A model generated the notes under the pieces. The model did no database searches. It saw only the letters and a list, made by a program, of their open reading frames with translations, and was not told where the DNA came from. A program made the translations under genes and the position numbers. From the NCBI RefSeq assembly GCF_025813715.1, contig NZ_CP107532.1, forward strand, positions 3,240,001 to 3,304,000: a DNA stretch of 64,000 nucleotides, given 5' to 3'. Shown in pieces: positions 1 to 9,623 of this stretch. How positions within the stretch are numbered: position 1 is the stretch's first letter; every line of letters starts with the position of its first letter. The DNA comes from Methylobacterium sp. FF17. GTDB lineage: Bacteria > Pseudomonadota > Alphaproteobacteria > Rhizobiales > Beijerinckiaceae.

Positions 1-140
1 GGTGCATGTGCCGCACCACGCGCCGGCCGAGTAGGCCCGACGAATGCGATGCGGCGGCTCAGACCGAGGTCCGAGCCGCCGCATTCGTCCTTTACCTCCG
101 GTCTTCGCGCCGCTCCTCGTGGGCGCCGGCCGTCAGAGGG

Positions 141-737
141 TCACTGCGCCGCCGAATGCGGCGTCAGCCGGCGGGCTTCGTCGACGGCAGCGCTGCAGCC
201 TCGGTCGCCCTTCGCGTTCAGGTCGATCGCCCGCTGCAACGCCGATTTCGCCAGAGAAACCTTATCCTCGGACGTGCGCTGCGCACCGGTTTCGCCCGCC
301 GCTGCCGCAGCGGCCGTGGTCGGGCGGTTCTCGGATTGACGCCGAACATCCTCGGCCGACGTGGCGATTCGACCGCTCGCGACCGCATCGGCTTGGCCCG
401 ATCCCGTGGCCGCGCCGACGGGGCCCGAGACACCTCCGACCGTTCCCGGCGTTCCCCCGGACTTGCGATCCGCGCCTCCAGCTTGAGCCCGGTCGGTGTC
501 CGGTGTCCCCACCGGCTTGGCGCCGCCCCCCGTACCTCCGGCCTGGGTATTCTCCGGCCCGCGCCGCTGGCCGTAATCCGGTTCGGAGATGGGTGCACCC
601 AGCCCGGCATGGCCGGCAAGGTCGCGCCGAAGTTTGGCGATGTCGTCCGTGCACGGCCCGGTCTGGGCCCCCGCCGTGACAGGCGCCAGTCCCAAGGTGC
701 ACGCCAGCATCGCGCCGCACATCAACAGTCGTGTCAT
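141..737 (-). CDS. Exported hypothetical protein, low complexity
   Basis: This 198-residue protein begins with a clear Sec signal peptide: a short basic start, a hydrophobic stretch and a cleavage site after about residue 24 (AGA before QTGP). The mature part is rich in Gly, Ala, Thr and Pro between roughly residues 60 and 140, so it is probably disordered. The last 45 residues are more regular and contain a short segment (KSALQRAIDLNAKGD) that could form helices. Two cysteines, one just after the cleavage site and one near the C-terminus (GDRGCS), could form a disulfide in the periplasm. I do not recognise a family and give no function. The plus-strand reading frames over the same stretch lack any such organisation. 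Confidence 0.6.
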   Translation of the reverse strand: MTRLLMCGAMLACTLGLAPVTAGAQTGPCTDDIAKLRRDLAGHAGLGAPISEPDYGQRRGPENTQAGGTGGGAKPVGTPDTDRAQAGGADRKSGGTPGTVGGVSGPVGAATGSGQADAVASGRIATSAEDVRRQSENRPTTAAAAAAGETGAQRTSEDKVSLAKSALQRAIDLNAKGDRGCSAAVDEARRLTPHSAAQ

Positions 738-811
738 GGTGAAGCCCTCGCGGTCGTTTCCTCGTCAGCGTGAACCTCAGTTCGGCAAGGGAGTTCGCCG
801 CACGAGAGTCT

Positions 812-1108
812 CTACGCCCCCCGCATTTCTTCGTCCGGCACCGTCCGGCTGAGGGCGTTCCGTTCCGGAATCGCGTCGGTGAAGGGGATTGTCAGGAGTG
901 GGTGGGCCTGCGCGTTCTCGATTTCGAAGCTGCAGGCGAACCAGTCGCGAATCGCGCTGAGTTGCGTCCGGGCAATCAGATCGCGCGCGATGGTCAACGC
1001 GTGATCGTGCGCCGCCGTGAGGTCGGGCAATTCATCGCCTTCCGGGTCCACTGAGAGATGCTCCGGGCCAGGGCCGAAGCGAACGTTGAAGTAGAAACGC
1101 GGCATCAC
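812..1108 (-). CDS. DUF6894 family protein
   Basis: A 98-residue soluble protein that starts MMPRFYFNVRFG and continues with an acidic D-E-G-D-ELPD segment. This opening (PRFYF followed by D..G.EL.D...A...A) is the signature of the small DUF6894 proteins, which occur in many copies in Methylobacterium and other Rhizobiales. The function of the family is unknown. The second Met at 1105 is an equally possible start. The last 30 residues are less conserved in appearance. It lies 74 bases upstream of the exported hypothetical gene on the same strand, so the two could be co-transcribed. Confidence 0.65.
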   Translation of the reverse strand: MMPRFYFNVRFGPGPEHLSVDPEGDELPDLTAAHDHALTIARDLIARTQLSAIRDWFACSFEIENAQAHPLLTIPFTDAIPERNALSRTVPDEEMRGA

Positions 1109-1926
1109 CGCTCATCCCGCATGCGACACACCCATTCCGCCGAAGACGGCCCGTGAGGGCTATGCGCGCTCCTAGCGTGCCGGTCGCTCGACATGACCTT
1201 GGGCATGGAAGAGGCCGCCTCCGAAAGCGCGATCGAAACTGGGCCCCGTCGCCATGGACGGGCCCTGCGCGGAAAGGTCTAGGATTCCTGCGAGCCGGTA
1301 CCCTGAGACAACGGACAAGGCATGAGAGCCTCCTGAGACCCGAACACTCATGGCTTCCCGTTGGACAGACGAACGTGCACGCGATGACCGTTAGTAGCTC
1401 ATTTCGAGCGGGTCATCCACCGAGGTGCCAGTAATGTCGGGTACCCAACACACGCTGTTCGGGGAAGACTTGGATATAACGCTGAGGCAGGTTTCACAAA
1501 AATGTGCTCTGCATCTAAAATATCTTACAGAGGCGAACGAAAACTTCGATCATCACATTTGTTAGTTTGACGATGCTGCTCTGGATTCACCAGACTCAGA
1601 CTGGTCGATCTTTCGAATCAACTAAATCGTCGCATCGACCTCTCTAAAGCTGGGATCGGAGTAAGGGCCACGTTGCAGCCATTGCGGTCCTCAAGGCCAT
1701 TGCAGAACGTGAGTGGCCCCATTTCGGGGAACGAGCCACGACGAATGAACGAGGACCGCGAACGGACGCTTGTTCGACTGTGGTCCCGTGACTTCGTCTG
1801 CATCGTCAGATCTGGATCGGACGTCTCGCACAACGTCCGCCCCGGGCGGTGCAACTGACGCTCGGCGTGCCTCACTGATAAGGGCGCGCCGCGCGAAGGT
1901 GGGTTGCCCCCGCCCAGTCGATGAGG
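1109..1926. other. Gene-poor stretch of about 0.8 kb
   Basis: No convincing coding sequence was found here on either strand; the small open frames lack family features, ribosome sites or biased codon use. Base composition drops locally around 1480-1620, with AT-rich runs, compared with the GC-rich surroundings. It could hold decayed sequence or an RNA gene, but nothing specific can be supported. Confidence 0.4.
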
Positions 1927-2130
1927 TCAGGGCTTCACAGCCGCCTGCGGATCGACGGTTCCGGTTTCGCGCTCGACCCGGTCGTCCACGGCCTCGTCAT
2001 AGGCCTCCATCCAGGCCGCATGGTCCTGCGTTCCCTCTGAATAGGGACAACTGTCACGCTGCTTGCCGTAGAGCCGTGCGTTGCGGCCCTTGATGAAGGG
2101 GCTGTCGCTCGCCGTGGCGCCTTCGCTCAT
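1927..2130 (-). CDS. Ribosome modulation factor-like (Rmf) protein
   Basis: A 67-residue protein when started at the Met in MSEGATAS; a longer in-frame extension to 2187 exists but looks non-coding. The core reads SPFIKGRNARLYGK followed by SCPYSEGTQDHAAWMEAYDEA. This matches the Rmf pattern: an F-x-x-G-x-x-A segment, the CPY triplet, then a W-x-x-GY/AY helix. Rmf proteins bind the 30S ribosome and drive 100S dimer formation when growth stops. In alphaproteobacteria short Rmf-domain proteins are common but few are tested, so a ribosome-hibernation role is inference from the motif. It lies downstream of the LOV kinase gene on the same strand. Confidence 0.6.
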   Translation of the reverse strand: MSEGATASDSPFIKGRNARLYGKQRDSCPYSEGTQDHAAWMEAYDEAVDDRVERETGTVDPQAAVKP

Positions 2131-2242
2131 CGTTCTCTCTCCCTGCATTCCGAATCGGGGCATGGGCGCGCGCCCATCGTCCCGCATGGCGTTCCAACAC
2201 GGAGGCGGCCCATGGGTTCACCGGAGAGGGCGTGGCGGATCC

Positions 2243-4702
2243 TCACGTGGCGCCGGTCCCGCGCTCGACGGCCCGCCTCAGGATGCGGGAGAGATCCTCC
2301 ACCGAGTAGGGCTTGCGGAGAAGTTCGAAGCCGTGCGTGCCCTGCTCGGCGATGACGTGGCTGTAGCCGGAGGCCAGCACCACCGGAACGTCCGGCCAAT
2401 CGCGCCGGATCGCGTGTCCGAGTTCGATCCCGTTCATGCCCGGCATCACGACGTCCGAGAACACGATGTCGAAGGGCGTCGCCGTTTGCCGAAGCGCATC
2501 GAGAGCCTGTTCCGCGTCCGTGACCCAGTGGGTGTCGTAGTCGAGTTCCTGAAGCGCCTGTGTGGCGAAGGCGCCGACCTCGAGGTTGTCTTCGACCACC
2601 AGCACGCGGGTCCCGTGACCGTCGGCGAGGACCGCGGGCTCGGGCAACTCGGCCTGCGGTACCGAACTGCCCGCAACCCGGGGCAGGTACAGGGTAAAGG
2701 TAGCACCCTGTCCCGGCGTGCTCTCCACGACGACCTCGCCACCGGACTGCTTGGCGAAGCCGAAGACCTGGCTGAGACCGAGGCCGGTGCCCTGGCCCAC
2801 ACCCTTGGTGGTGAAGAACGGCTCGAAGATCCGGTCGAGGACCTCGGGCGGGATCCCCGATCCCGTATCGGAGACGGAGACCGCCACGAAGTCACCGCGC
2901 ACCTGGGGATGCGTGCGTACCGCCGGCACCGCGAGGGCACGGCGGACTCGGATGGCCAGACGCCCTTCGCCGTCCATCGCGTCGCGGGCATTCACCACCA
3001 TGTTGACGAGCGCCGTGTCGAACTGGCTCGGGTCGGCATCCACGAAGCAGGTCAGCGGGGTGCCGTCGGCGGCGCGGCCGGGATCGACATCGGTCTCGAC
3101 CTGGATGCGCGCGCCGGTCAGCGTTCCCACCATGTCGGCCACCGAGGCGACGCCGCGGGCCACGTCGAACACCTCCGGACTCAGGGCTTGCCGCCGGGCG
3201 AAGGCGAGGAGCTGGCCGGTGAGCTTGGCCGCCCGCGACACGGTGTCGGAGATCGCCCCGATGTAGCGTTGCCGCCGGTCCTCCGGCAGGTCGGGCCGCT
3301 TCAGAAGGTCGGTGGACGACTTGATGACGGTCAGCAGGTTGTTGAAGTCGTGGGCGACGCCGCCGGTCAACTGCCCCACCGCTTCGAGCTTCTGGGATTG
3401 CCGCAACTGTTCTTCGAGGGCCTTGCGCTCGGTGACGTCGCGTCCGGCCGCGTAGAAGTGATCGTCCTGGGGGATCGCGTTCCACGATACCCAGCGCCAT
3501 TCGCCATCCGCCGTGCGCATTCGAACGTCGAGGTTCTCGAGGATCTCACCCGCGCTCAGCCCCTTCATCGCCACCGTGGCGGCGGGCAGATCGTCGGGAT
3601 GGACGTATTCAGCGAAGCTGGTGCCCCGCACCCGTTCGCCGGGCCAGCCCAGCATCCCGGTCCAGGCCGGGTTCACGGAGCGGTAGATGCCATCGAAGCC
3701 GCAGATCACGAGGAGGTCGCGGCTTGCGCGCCAGACGAGGTCGCGCTCCACGGTGCGGTCTCGGGCGGTGGCGCGCAGGAGGGTCTCGGCCTCGCGCCGC
3801 TCGGTGATGTCGTTGAACAGGATCGCGACCCGATGCTGCACCGGCTCGCCCACCCGCAGGGCATGCACGTCGAACCAGCGCCCGAGGGCGACGGCGCCGC
3901 TCTCGAAGCGGGACGGGCGGCCCGTGAGCGCGACCGTCCCGTAGATTTCGAGCCAGCTCGGCTCCAGCCCCGGAATGACCTCGCTCACCCAGCGCCCCAC
4001 GACCGCCCCGAGGCCGGCCTGCCGCTCGAAGGCAGGATTCACTTCGAGGAACCGGTAATCGACGGCCCGTCCGCCCGCATCGAACCGCATCTCGACGATG
4101 CAGAAGCCCGCATCGATGGCATCGAAGAGGGTCCGGTAGCGCGCCTCGCTCTCGGCGAGCTTGCCTTCCTCGGTGCGGAACCGCGTGACATCGAGCTGGC
4201 TGCCGAAGAAGTAGAGCAGGCGACCGTCCGGCGCGTAGACGGGACTGACGTAGAGCTCGTTGCGGAACGGGGTGCCGTCGCGGTGATAGTTGATGATCTC
4301 GACGACCACGTCGCGGCGGGCCGCGATGGCGTCGCGCACCCGCGCCACCTCGGCCGGGTCGGTACCGCTACCCTGCAGGAACCGGCAATTGCGTCCGAGG
4401 AGGGCGTCGGCTCCGTAGCCGCACAGCTCCTGGAACGCCCGGTTGGCGAACACGATCGGGTTGTCGGGGAGATTGGGATCCGTGATGATCATCGGCATGC
4501 GGGTTTTTTCCGCCGCCGTGAACAGCAATTCCGATCCGGCGGCGGAGGTGAACTGGCCCACCGCCGGCGCACGGACCCGCGAATCGCGCTCTGCTTCCAG
4601 CCGGGCGATCTCCGCCCTCAGCTCATGTTCCTGCTGCCTCAGGCGGTCGAGCGCGTCGTCCATATCCCCCGGTCCATTCGGATCGACTTCGTGCCGGGGC
4701 AC
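2243..4702 (-). CDS. LOV-PAS-PAS hybrid sensor histidine kinase
   Basis: An 819-residue soluble kinase. A short coiled coil (about 14-42) leads into a LOV domain (about 58-175) with the flavin-adduct motif GRNCRFLQG; Cys106 is the expected photoactive cysteine. Two further PAS domains follow (about 186-303 and 322-428). The HisKA box has its phosphoacceptor in GGVAHDFNN (His451) and the ATPase domain shows the GTGLGL box near 638. A C-terminal receiver domain (about 698-812) carries the acidic pair in VVEDN, Asp750 in FSDVVMP and Lys797. Known LOV kinases respond to blue light by forming a cysteinyl-FMN bond, so light sensing is well supported; the output is unknown. An alternative start is Met14. 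It is transcribed divergently from another kinase. Confidence 0.9.
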   Translation of the reverse strand: MPRHEVDPNGPGDMDDALDRLRQQEHELRAEIARLEAERDSRVRAPAVGQFTSAAGSELLFTAAEKTRMPMIITDPNLPDNPIVFANRAFQELCGYGADALLGRNCRFLQGSGTDPAEVARVRDAIAARRDVVVEIINYHRDGTPFRNELYVSPVYAPDGRLLYFFGSQLDVTRFRTEEGKLAESEARYRTLFDAIDAGFCIVEMRFDAGGRAVDYRFLEVNPAFERQAGLGAVVGRWVSEVIPGLEPSWLEIYGTVALTGRPSRFESGAVALGRWFDVHALRVGEPVQHRVAILFNDITERREAETLLRATARDRTVERDLVWRASRDLLVICGFDGIYRSVNPAWTGMLGWPGERVRGTSFAEYVHPDDLPAATVAMKGLSAGEILENLDVRMRTADGEWRWVSWNAIPQDDHFYAAGRDVTERKALEEQLRQSQKLEAVGQLTGGVAHDFNNLLTVIKSSTDLLKRPDLPEDRRQRYIGAISDTVSRAAKLTGQLLAFARRQALSPEVFDVARGVASVADMVGTLTGARIQVETDVDPGRAADGTPLTCFVDADPSQFDTALVNMVVNARDAMDGEGRLAIRVRRALAVPAVRTHPQVRGDFVAVSVSDTGSGIPPEVLDRIFEPFFTTKGVGQGTGLGLSQVFGFAKQSGGEVVVESTPGQGATFTLYLPRVAGSSVPQAELPEPAVLADGHGTRVLVVEDNLEVGAFATQALQELDYDTHWVTDAEQALDALRQTATPFDIVFSDVVMPGMNGIELGHAIRRDWPDVPVVLASGYSHVIAEQGTHGFELLRKPYSVEDLSRILRRAVERGTGAT

Positions 4703-5093
4703 GGATGCGCCAGCGGCCAGATCCCTAGCCTAGCCCGACCGCCTCGGCGAGATCCATGACGAGGCGTCCGGGACCAGCGACCGATCCGGCCCGCGACGGG
4801 TCCATATCGCATGACAGGACGGGTGGGTTCCACCGGAGGAGAGCCACCTCGCTGCGTGAGGGTATGAGCGCTCCTCGGTGTTCCCCTACCTCGCGGGAAA
4901 CCGGGGATGGCCGCGGACCCAAGCTGAAGTGTCCCTCGACACGGAACCAAACGATGGACCATGGATTGCGCTTATCATTCCGTGTCTACCGATGCATGCA
5001 GGCGAGTTGGAGATCGCGTCGGTAGCGTGCGTGCGCAAGCGGGCCACGCAGTCTTCGTCTGTTGGGCCGATCAAGGTTGGGAATTGAAATCGC
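4703..5093. promoter_or_regulatory. Shared divergent region between two kinase genes
   Basis: About 390 bases separate the LOV hybrid kinase from the HWE kinase, which point away from each other. Promoters for both must lie here. No convincing coding sequence, repeat or sigma-factor consensus was found by eye. Confidence 0.35.
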
Positions 5094-6200
5094 GTGCCGA
5101 GCCGTCCACCGACACATGCGTTCGATACCGCCACCACGACCCTTCCGACCTTGCGCAGGGGCTCGCAACTCCACGAGACGGAGCGACGCCTCAACGCTGT
5201 CCTGAACAACGCGTCGGTCGCGATCTTCCTGATGGATGACCGTCAGCACTGCGTTTACATGAACCGCGCGGCCGAGTTGCTCACCGGCTACAGCCTGTCG
5301 GACGTCCTGGCGCGCGATTGCCCGCTCCACGACATCGTGCACCACACCTACCCGGACGGCCGGCCCTTCCCGCTCGAAGAATGCGCCATTGATCGCGCGT
5401 TCCCCGAGAACAACCAGGAGCGGGGCGAGGAGGTCTTCGTCCACAAGGATGGGCATTTCTACCCGGTCGGCTTCACCGCGAGCCCGATCCGGGACGATGC
5501 CGCTCGGATCATCGGCACGATCATCGAGGTCCGGGACATCACCGAGGAAAAGGCGGCCGCCGAGCGCCAGCGCCTTCTGACCAACGAGCTGAACCACCGC
5601 GTGAAGAACACCCTTGCGACGGTGCAGTCGATCGCCGCGCAGACGTTCCGGGGCAAGACCGACGAGGCTGCCCGCCGGATGTTCGATGCCCGCATGGTCG
5701 CCCTGTCCAACACACACAACGTTCTGACGTGCGAAAACTGGGAGAGCGCCAGCCTGCGCAGCGTCGTCGAGAGCGCGCTCGCCCCGCATGCGCTGGCCGA
5801 GATCGACACCGCGCGGTTCGACCTCGTCGGCCCCGACACCCGCCTGCATCCGAAGGTCGCCGTGACGCTCGCCATGGCCCTGCACGAACTGATGACGAAC
5901 GCCGCCAAGTACGGGGCTCTCTCCGTCCCGGAGGGGCGGGTGAGCGTGCGCTGGGCGCTCCTGCCGATGGACGATGGTGAGCGCTTGGATCTCACCTGGA
6001 CCGAGACCGGTGGTCCACCCGTGGAAACGCCGAGCCGGAGAGGCTTCGGTACGCGACTGATCGAGCGTCAACTGCCGATGGAGTTCGACGGGTCAGCCGA
6101 GATCAACTTCTCCCCGGAAGGGGTGGTCTGCCGCCTCGCGATCCCGCTGACCGCGCTTGGCTGGCATGGACAGGATGTGGTGCTGGGGCGCGGCGCGTGA
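5094..6200 (+). CDS. PAS-domain HWE-family sensor histidine kinase
   Basis: A 368-residue soluble kinase with a GTG start. A PAS domain spans about 30-150, ending in the usual RDITEEK linker. The dimerisation/phosphoacceptor region reads NELNHRVKNTLATVQS, with His168, and the ATPase part has HELMTNAAKYGAL and a W-T-E motif (LTWTETGG), which together define the HWE/HisKA_2 class typical of Rhizobiales. No membrane segment is seen, so it senses a cytoplasmic signal. Its stop codon overlaps the start of the response regulator gene, making a kinase-regulator pair very likely. It is divergent from the LOV kinase and might form a network with it, which is inference. Confidence 0.85.
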   Translation: MPSRPPTHAFDTATTTLPTLRRGSQLHETERRLNAVLNNASVAIFLMDDRQHCVYMNRAAELLTGYSLSDVLARDCPLHDIVHHTYPDGRPFPLEECAIDRAFPENNQERGEEVFVHKDGHFYPVGFTASPIRDDAARIIGTIIEVRDITEEKAAAERQRLLTNELNHRVKNTLATVQSIAAQTFRGKTDEAARRMFDARMVALSNTHNVLTCENWESASLRSVVESALAPHALAEIDTARFDLVGPDTRLHPKVAVTLAMALHELMTNAAKYGALSVPEGRVSVRWALLPMDDGERLDLTWTETGGPPVETPSRRGFGTRLIERQLPMEFDGSAEINFSPEGVVCRLAIPLTALGWHGQDVVLGRGA

Positions 6201-6658
6201 TGGCCGAACTCACGGGACGCCGCGTTCTCCTGGTGGAGGACGAAAGCCTTGTGGCGATGCTCGGCGAAGACATGCTCCTCGAACTCGGCTGTACCGTGGA
6301 CGTCGCCATGCGGCTCGAACAGGGGCTCGTTCTGGCGACGCGGATCGCCTTCGATGCGGCAGTCCTCGACGTGAACCTCGGCAAGACCTGCAGCTATCCG
6401 ATCGCCGATCTCCTGGCCGAACGCGGTATCCCCTTCATCTTCGCCACAGGGTACGGCACGGCGGGTATCGAAGCCGCCTATCGCGGCGTTCCAGTGATGC
6501 AGAAGCCCTACCAGATCGGTCAGATGGCGACGCTGCTGCGCCACGTGCTCGTCACGGCTTCCCCCGACGGCGGGGCGGATGACGGAGGCGGGCCCGCGCC
6601 GTCCGATTGCGCGTTTCGGACGAGCAAGGCCGAGCCCGCGCCGATCCGCGCCGATTGA
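6200..6658 (+). CDS. Single-domain response regulator
   Basis: A receiver domain protein of 152 residues. It shows the acidic pair in VLLVEDES, the phosphoacceptor Asp57 in AVLDVNLG, the Thr in FATGYG and the Lys in QKPYQ. About 30 residues beyond the domain are Ala/Pro-rich and probably disordered; no DNA-binding or enzymatic output domain follows. The ATG overlaps the kinase stop codon (ATGA); a GTG three bases upstream is also possible. Such stand-alone receivers downstream of HWE kinases act as phosphorelay intermediates or bind a partner protein. Confidence 0.85.
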   Translation: MAELTGRRVLLVEDESLVAMLGEDMLLELGCTVDVAMRLEQGLVLATRIAFDAAVLDVNLGKTCSYPIADLLAERGIPFIFATGYGTAGIEAAYRGVPVMQKPYQIGQMATLLRHVLVTASPDGGADDGGGPAPSDCAFRTSKAEPAPIRAD

Positions 6659-6771
6659 TCCACGCGACGCTGCGGCCTTCGGTCCGAGGGCTGCCCCGCT
6701 TGCCGCCGGACCTTTCCGGCCGATGTCGCGTTCGCCTGTCACGGTGACGGCCCCGCGAACGCAACGAGCGC

Positions 6772-8061
6772 ATGCAGATTCATCTCGACGCACTGGGAGG
6801 GGTGGCGGGCGACATGTTCGCCGCCGCGCTCCTCGACGCTTTCCCGGAGCAGGAAGCCGGGGTGCTCGCCAGCATCTGGGCCGCGCTTCCCGACGTGGCG
6901 TGCGAATGCATCCCCCACAACGACGGAATCCTGTCCGGACGGCGGTTCGTGGTCAGCAAGCCCAGTCCCGGGGACCGGGAACGCGAGCGCCCGCACAGTC
7001 ACCCGCACCATCATGGCCATGCCCATCGGCATGACGGATCCGATGCGCCAGACCACGCGCACCGGCCCTGGTCCGGTATCCGCGACGACTTGGGCAACGC
7101 GCCGCTCGCCCCGGCGATCCGGGACCACGCGATCGGTATCTTCACCCATCTGGCGCAGGCCGAAGCGCGCGTGCACGGGATCGACGTGGAGTCTGTGGCC
7201 TTCCACGAGGTCGGCGCCTGGGACTCGATCGCCGACATCGTGGCGGCGGCGCACCTGATCGATGCACTGGACGCCTCGGCCTGGGACGTCTCAGCCCTGC
7301 CGCTCGGGTCGGGCCGCGTAAGGACCCAGCACGGTCCGTTGCCCGTCCCGGCCCCGGCCACCAGCCTCCTCCTCGCCGGCTTCGCCACCCTCGACGACGG
7401 CATCCCGGGCGAGCGCGTGACGCCGACGGGTGCGGCCATTCTGCGATACCTGCGGGAGCGCGCGCCACCGGCAGCGCGTGGCGCACCGCGCATCCTCGCC
7501 GGCACGGGTATCGGCTTCGGCACACGGGTCCTGCCCGGTATCAGCAATTGCCTGCGCGTCCTCGTCTATACGGAAACCCGAACGGTCATGCGGACGGCCG
7601 GCGAGCATCGCGAACTCGGCGTCATCGAGTTCGAGGTGGACGACCAGTCGGCGGAGGATCTGGCGATGGGGCTCGATCGCTTGCGCACGCATCCGGATAT
7701 CTTCGACGTCGTGCAGATGCCGGCCTTCGGCAAGAAAGGCCGTATGACCACTCACGTCCGGGCGCTCGCGCGCGCCAGCGCCATCGAGGGCGCCATTGCG
7801 GCGTGCTTCACCGAGACGACAACCATCGGTCTTCGCCATCACATCGTCTCCGGTGCGGCCCTGCAGCGCCACGCCGCGACGGTGTCCGTCGACGGGCGGG
7901 AAGTCCGGGTCAAGGTCGTGGGGCGCCCCGGCGGCGCGACGGCCAAGGCCGAAGCCGACGACGCCCTCGCCACGGAAGGCCACGCGGCGCGCGCGGCCCT
8001 GCGCCGGGAGGCTGAGGCGATCGCCCTTCGTGAGTACCGTGAAAGGGGAGACGACGCATGA
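6772..8061 (+). CDS. larC: Nickel insertion protein LarC of pincer cofactor synthesis
   Basis: A 429-residue LarC homologue. LarC is the CTP-dependent nickel insertase that finishes the nickel-pincer nucleotide cofactor used by lactate racemase and related epimerases. The N-terminus reads IHLDALGGVAGDMFAAALLDA, the family hallmark, and the middle has VTPTGAAILRYL. Between about residues 74 and 100 there is a His-rich insert (HSHPHHHGHAHRHDG) likely to hold Ni2+. In Lactobacillus plantarum larC is split and joined by a programmed frameshift; here both halves are one continuous frame. The stop overlaps larE by 4 bases, so the genes form one operon. Confidence 0.92.
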   Translation: MQIHLDALGGVAGDMFAAALLDAFPEQEAGVLASIWAALPDVACECIPHNDGILSGRRFVVSKPSPGDRERERPHSHPHHHGHAHRHDGSDAPDHAHRPWSGIRDDLGNAPLAPAIRDHAIGIFTHLAQAEARVHGIDVESVAFHEVGAWDSIADIVAAAHLIDALDASAWDVSALPLGSGRVRTQHGPLPVPAPATSLLLAGFATLDDGIPGERVTPTGAAILRYLRERAPPAARGAPRILAGTGIGFGTRVLPGISNCLRVLVYTETRTVMRTAGEHRELGVIEFEVDDQSAEDLAMGLDRLRTHPDIFDVVQMPAFGKKGRMTTHVRALARASAIEGAIAACFTETTTIGLRHHIVSGAALQRHAATVSVDGREVRVKVVGRPGGATAKAEADDALATEGHAARAALRREAEAIALREYRERGDDA

Positions 8062-8885
8062 GCGCTCCGCCCCGTGAGCGGCTTTCGGACGTGCTCGCCG
8101 GGATCGGCCCCCTCGCGGTCGCGGTGAGCGGAGGCGTCGACAGCCTGACGCTGGCGGCCATGGCGCATCATGTCCTGGGCGGCGACGGGGCTCTGATGGT
8201 GCACGCGGCCTCACCCGCCGTGCCGCACGAGGCCACGAGCCGCGTGCGGGCGCAAGCCGCCGGGGCGGGCTGGTCCCTGCGCGTGGTCGAGGCGGGCGAA
8301 TTCGCGGATCCGAACTACCGGGCGAACCCGGTCAACCGCTGCTTCTTCTGCAAGACCAACCTTTACGGCACGATCCGCAACGTCACCGACCGCCCCATGG
8401 TGTCGGGGGCGAACCTCAACGATCTCGGGGAGTACCGGCCGGGCCTCGATGCCGCCCGCGAGCACGGCGTGCGCCATCCCTATATCGAAGCCGGGTTCGA
8501 CAAGTCGGCGGTCCGGGCGCTCGCCCGCGAACTGAGACTCGGCGCCGTGGCGGATCTGCCGGCCGCGCCCTGCCTTTCCAGCCGGGTCGAGACCGGCATC
8601 CGGATCGAACCGGAGATCCTCGGCTTCATCCATACCGTCGAGACCCTGGTCGGGACTGCTCTCGGTGGTCCGCCCGAGCCCGGTCGAGCCGTGCGCTGCC
8701 GCGTACGCGCCGCCGGCATCGTGGTGGAACTCGATCCCCTGAGCCTTGCCGCCCTCGATGGCGACGCGCGGGATGCTCTGGCGGCGCGGATTCGGTCCTG
8801 CAACCCCGCGGGCCTTCCGGACGCGCCCGTGCGCTTCCTGGCTTACCGCACCGGCAGTGCGTTCCTGACCGGAGTTTCGGCATGA
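8058..8885 (+). CDS. larE: Sulfur transferase LarE of pincer cofactor synthesis
   Basis: A 275-residue PP-loop ATPase. The SGGVDS motif at residues 24-29 activates the substrate carboxylate by adenylation. Cys172 in PAAPCLSSR corresponds in position to the sacrificial cysteine of L. plantarum LarE, which gives its sulfur to the pyridinium precursor and becomes dehydroalanine. A second conserved pair is seen in NRCFFCKTNLY (Cys95, Cys98). Some LarE proteins instead use a [4Fe-4S] cluster bound by three cysteines; I do not see a second or third cysteine near Cys172, which favours the sacrificial type, but this is inference. It overlaps both larC and larB by 4 bases. Confidence 0.92.
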   Translation: MSAPPRERLSDVLAGIGPLAVAVSGGVDSLTLAAMAHHVLGGDGALMVHAASPAVPHEATSRVRAQAAGAGWSLRVVEAGEFADPNYRANPVNRCFFCKTNLYGTIRNVTDRPMVSGANLNDLGEYRPGLDAAREHGVRHPYIEAGFDKSAVRALARELRLGAVADLPAAPCLSSRVETGIRIEPEILGFIHTVETLVGTALGGPPEPGRAVRCRVRAAGIVVELDPLSLAALDGDARDALAARIRSCNPAGLPDAPVRFLAYRTGSAFLTGVSA

Positions 8886-9583
8886 GCGTCAGCGACGAAT
8901 TCGTCCTGGATTTCGCCCGGCCCGAGCGGATCGGCCTTGAAGAGGCGATCTACGCCGCTGGGAAGTCCTCGGACCAGATCGATGCCATCCTGGATGAAGC
9001 CAGCGCGCGGGGTGCGCCCCTGCTGCTGACGCGCCTCGACGCGAACAAAGAGGCCGCCCTCGCTCAACGGCACAGGGGCGCGATCGATTACTGCGCCGTT
9101 TCGCGCACGGCTTTCTTCGGTCCGCGCCGTCCCGTGCAGGGGCCGGCGCGGATCGGCATCGTCGCAGCGGGCACCTCGGACGTGCCTGTGGCGCGGGAGG
9201 CGGAGCGCACGCTCGCCTACCAGGGCCACGCGACCACCCTCTTCGCTGACGTCGGGGTCGCCGGCCTTTGGCGCCTGACCCGCCGCCTGGACGAGATCCG
9301 GGCACATCCCATCCTCATCGTGGCCGCCGGCATGGATGCCGCCCTGCCGAGCGTCGTCGGCGGACTCGTTGCGAGTGCGCTCATCGCCGTGCCGACCTCC
9401 GTCGGGTACGGCGTGGCCGAAGGGGGCCGGACCGCCCTCGACGCGATCCTGGCGAGTTGCGCGCCCGGCATCACCACCGTGAACATCGACAACGGTTACG
9501 GTGCCGCCTGCGCGGCGATGCGTTGGCTCCACGCGGCGCGGGCGCTCGCATCCTCCGATCCCCGCGCGATGGAGCAGGCCTAA
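8882..9583 (+). CDS. larB: LarB, NaAD carboxylase/hydrolase of pincer cofactor synthesis
   Basis: A 233-residue LarB homologue, about the usual length. LarB carboxylates and hydrolyses nicotinic acid adenine dinucleotide to start nickel-pincer cofactor synthesis. Its C-terminal half is PurE-like: GIVAAGTSDVPVAREA is the nucleotide/CO2-binding start of that fold, and the segments VAAGMDAALPSVVGGL and VPTSVGYG match the family. The gene ends the larC-larE-larB set, with 4-base overlaps throughout. No larA (the racemase apoenzyme) is found within the window, so the enzyme that uses the cofactor must lie elsewhere. Confidence 0.92.
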   Translation: MSVSDEFVLDFARPERIGLEEAIYAAGKSSDQIDAILDEASARGAPLLLTRLDANKEAALAQRHRGAIDYCAVSRTAFFGPRRPVQGPARIGIVAAGTSDVPVAREAERTLAYQGHATTLFADVGVAGLWRLTRRLDEIRAHPILIVAAGMDAALPSVVGGLVASALIAVPTSVGYGVAEGGRTALDAILASCAPGITTVNIDNGYGAACAAMRWLHAARALASSDPRAMEQA

Positions 9584-9623
9584 TGCGCGTCCCTTCCCAA
9601 TCGCCACATCACGGAGACCCGAT

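Noticed and set aside
2081..4759. An 892-codon open frame on the plus strand
   Set aside because: It lies exactly opposite the LOV hybrid kinase and is open only because of high GC codon bias; the protein has no domain.
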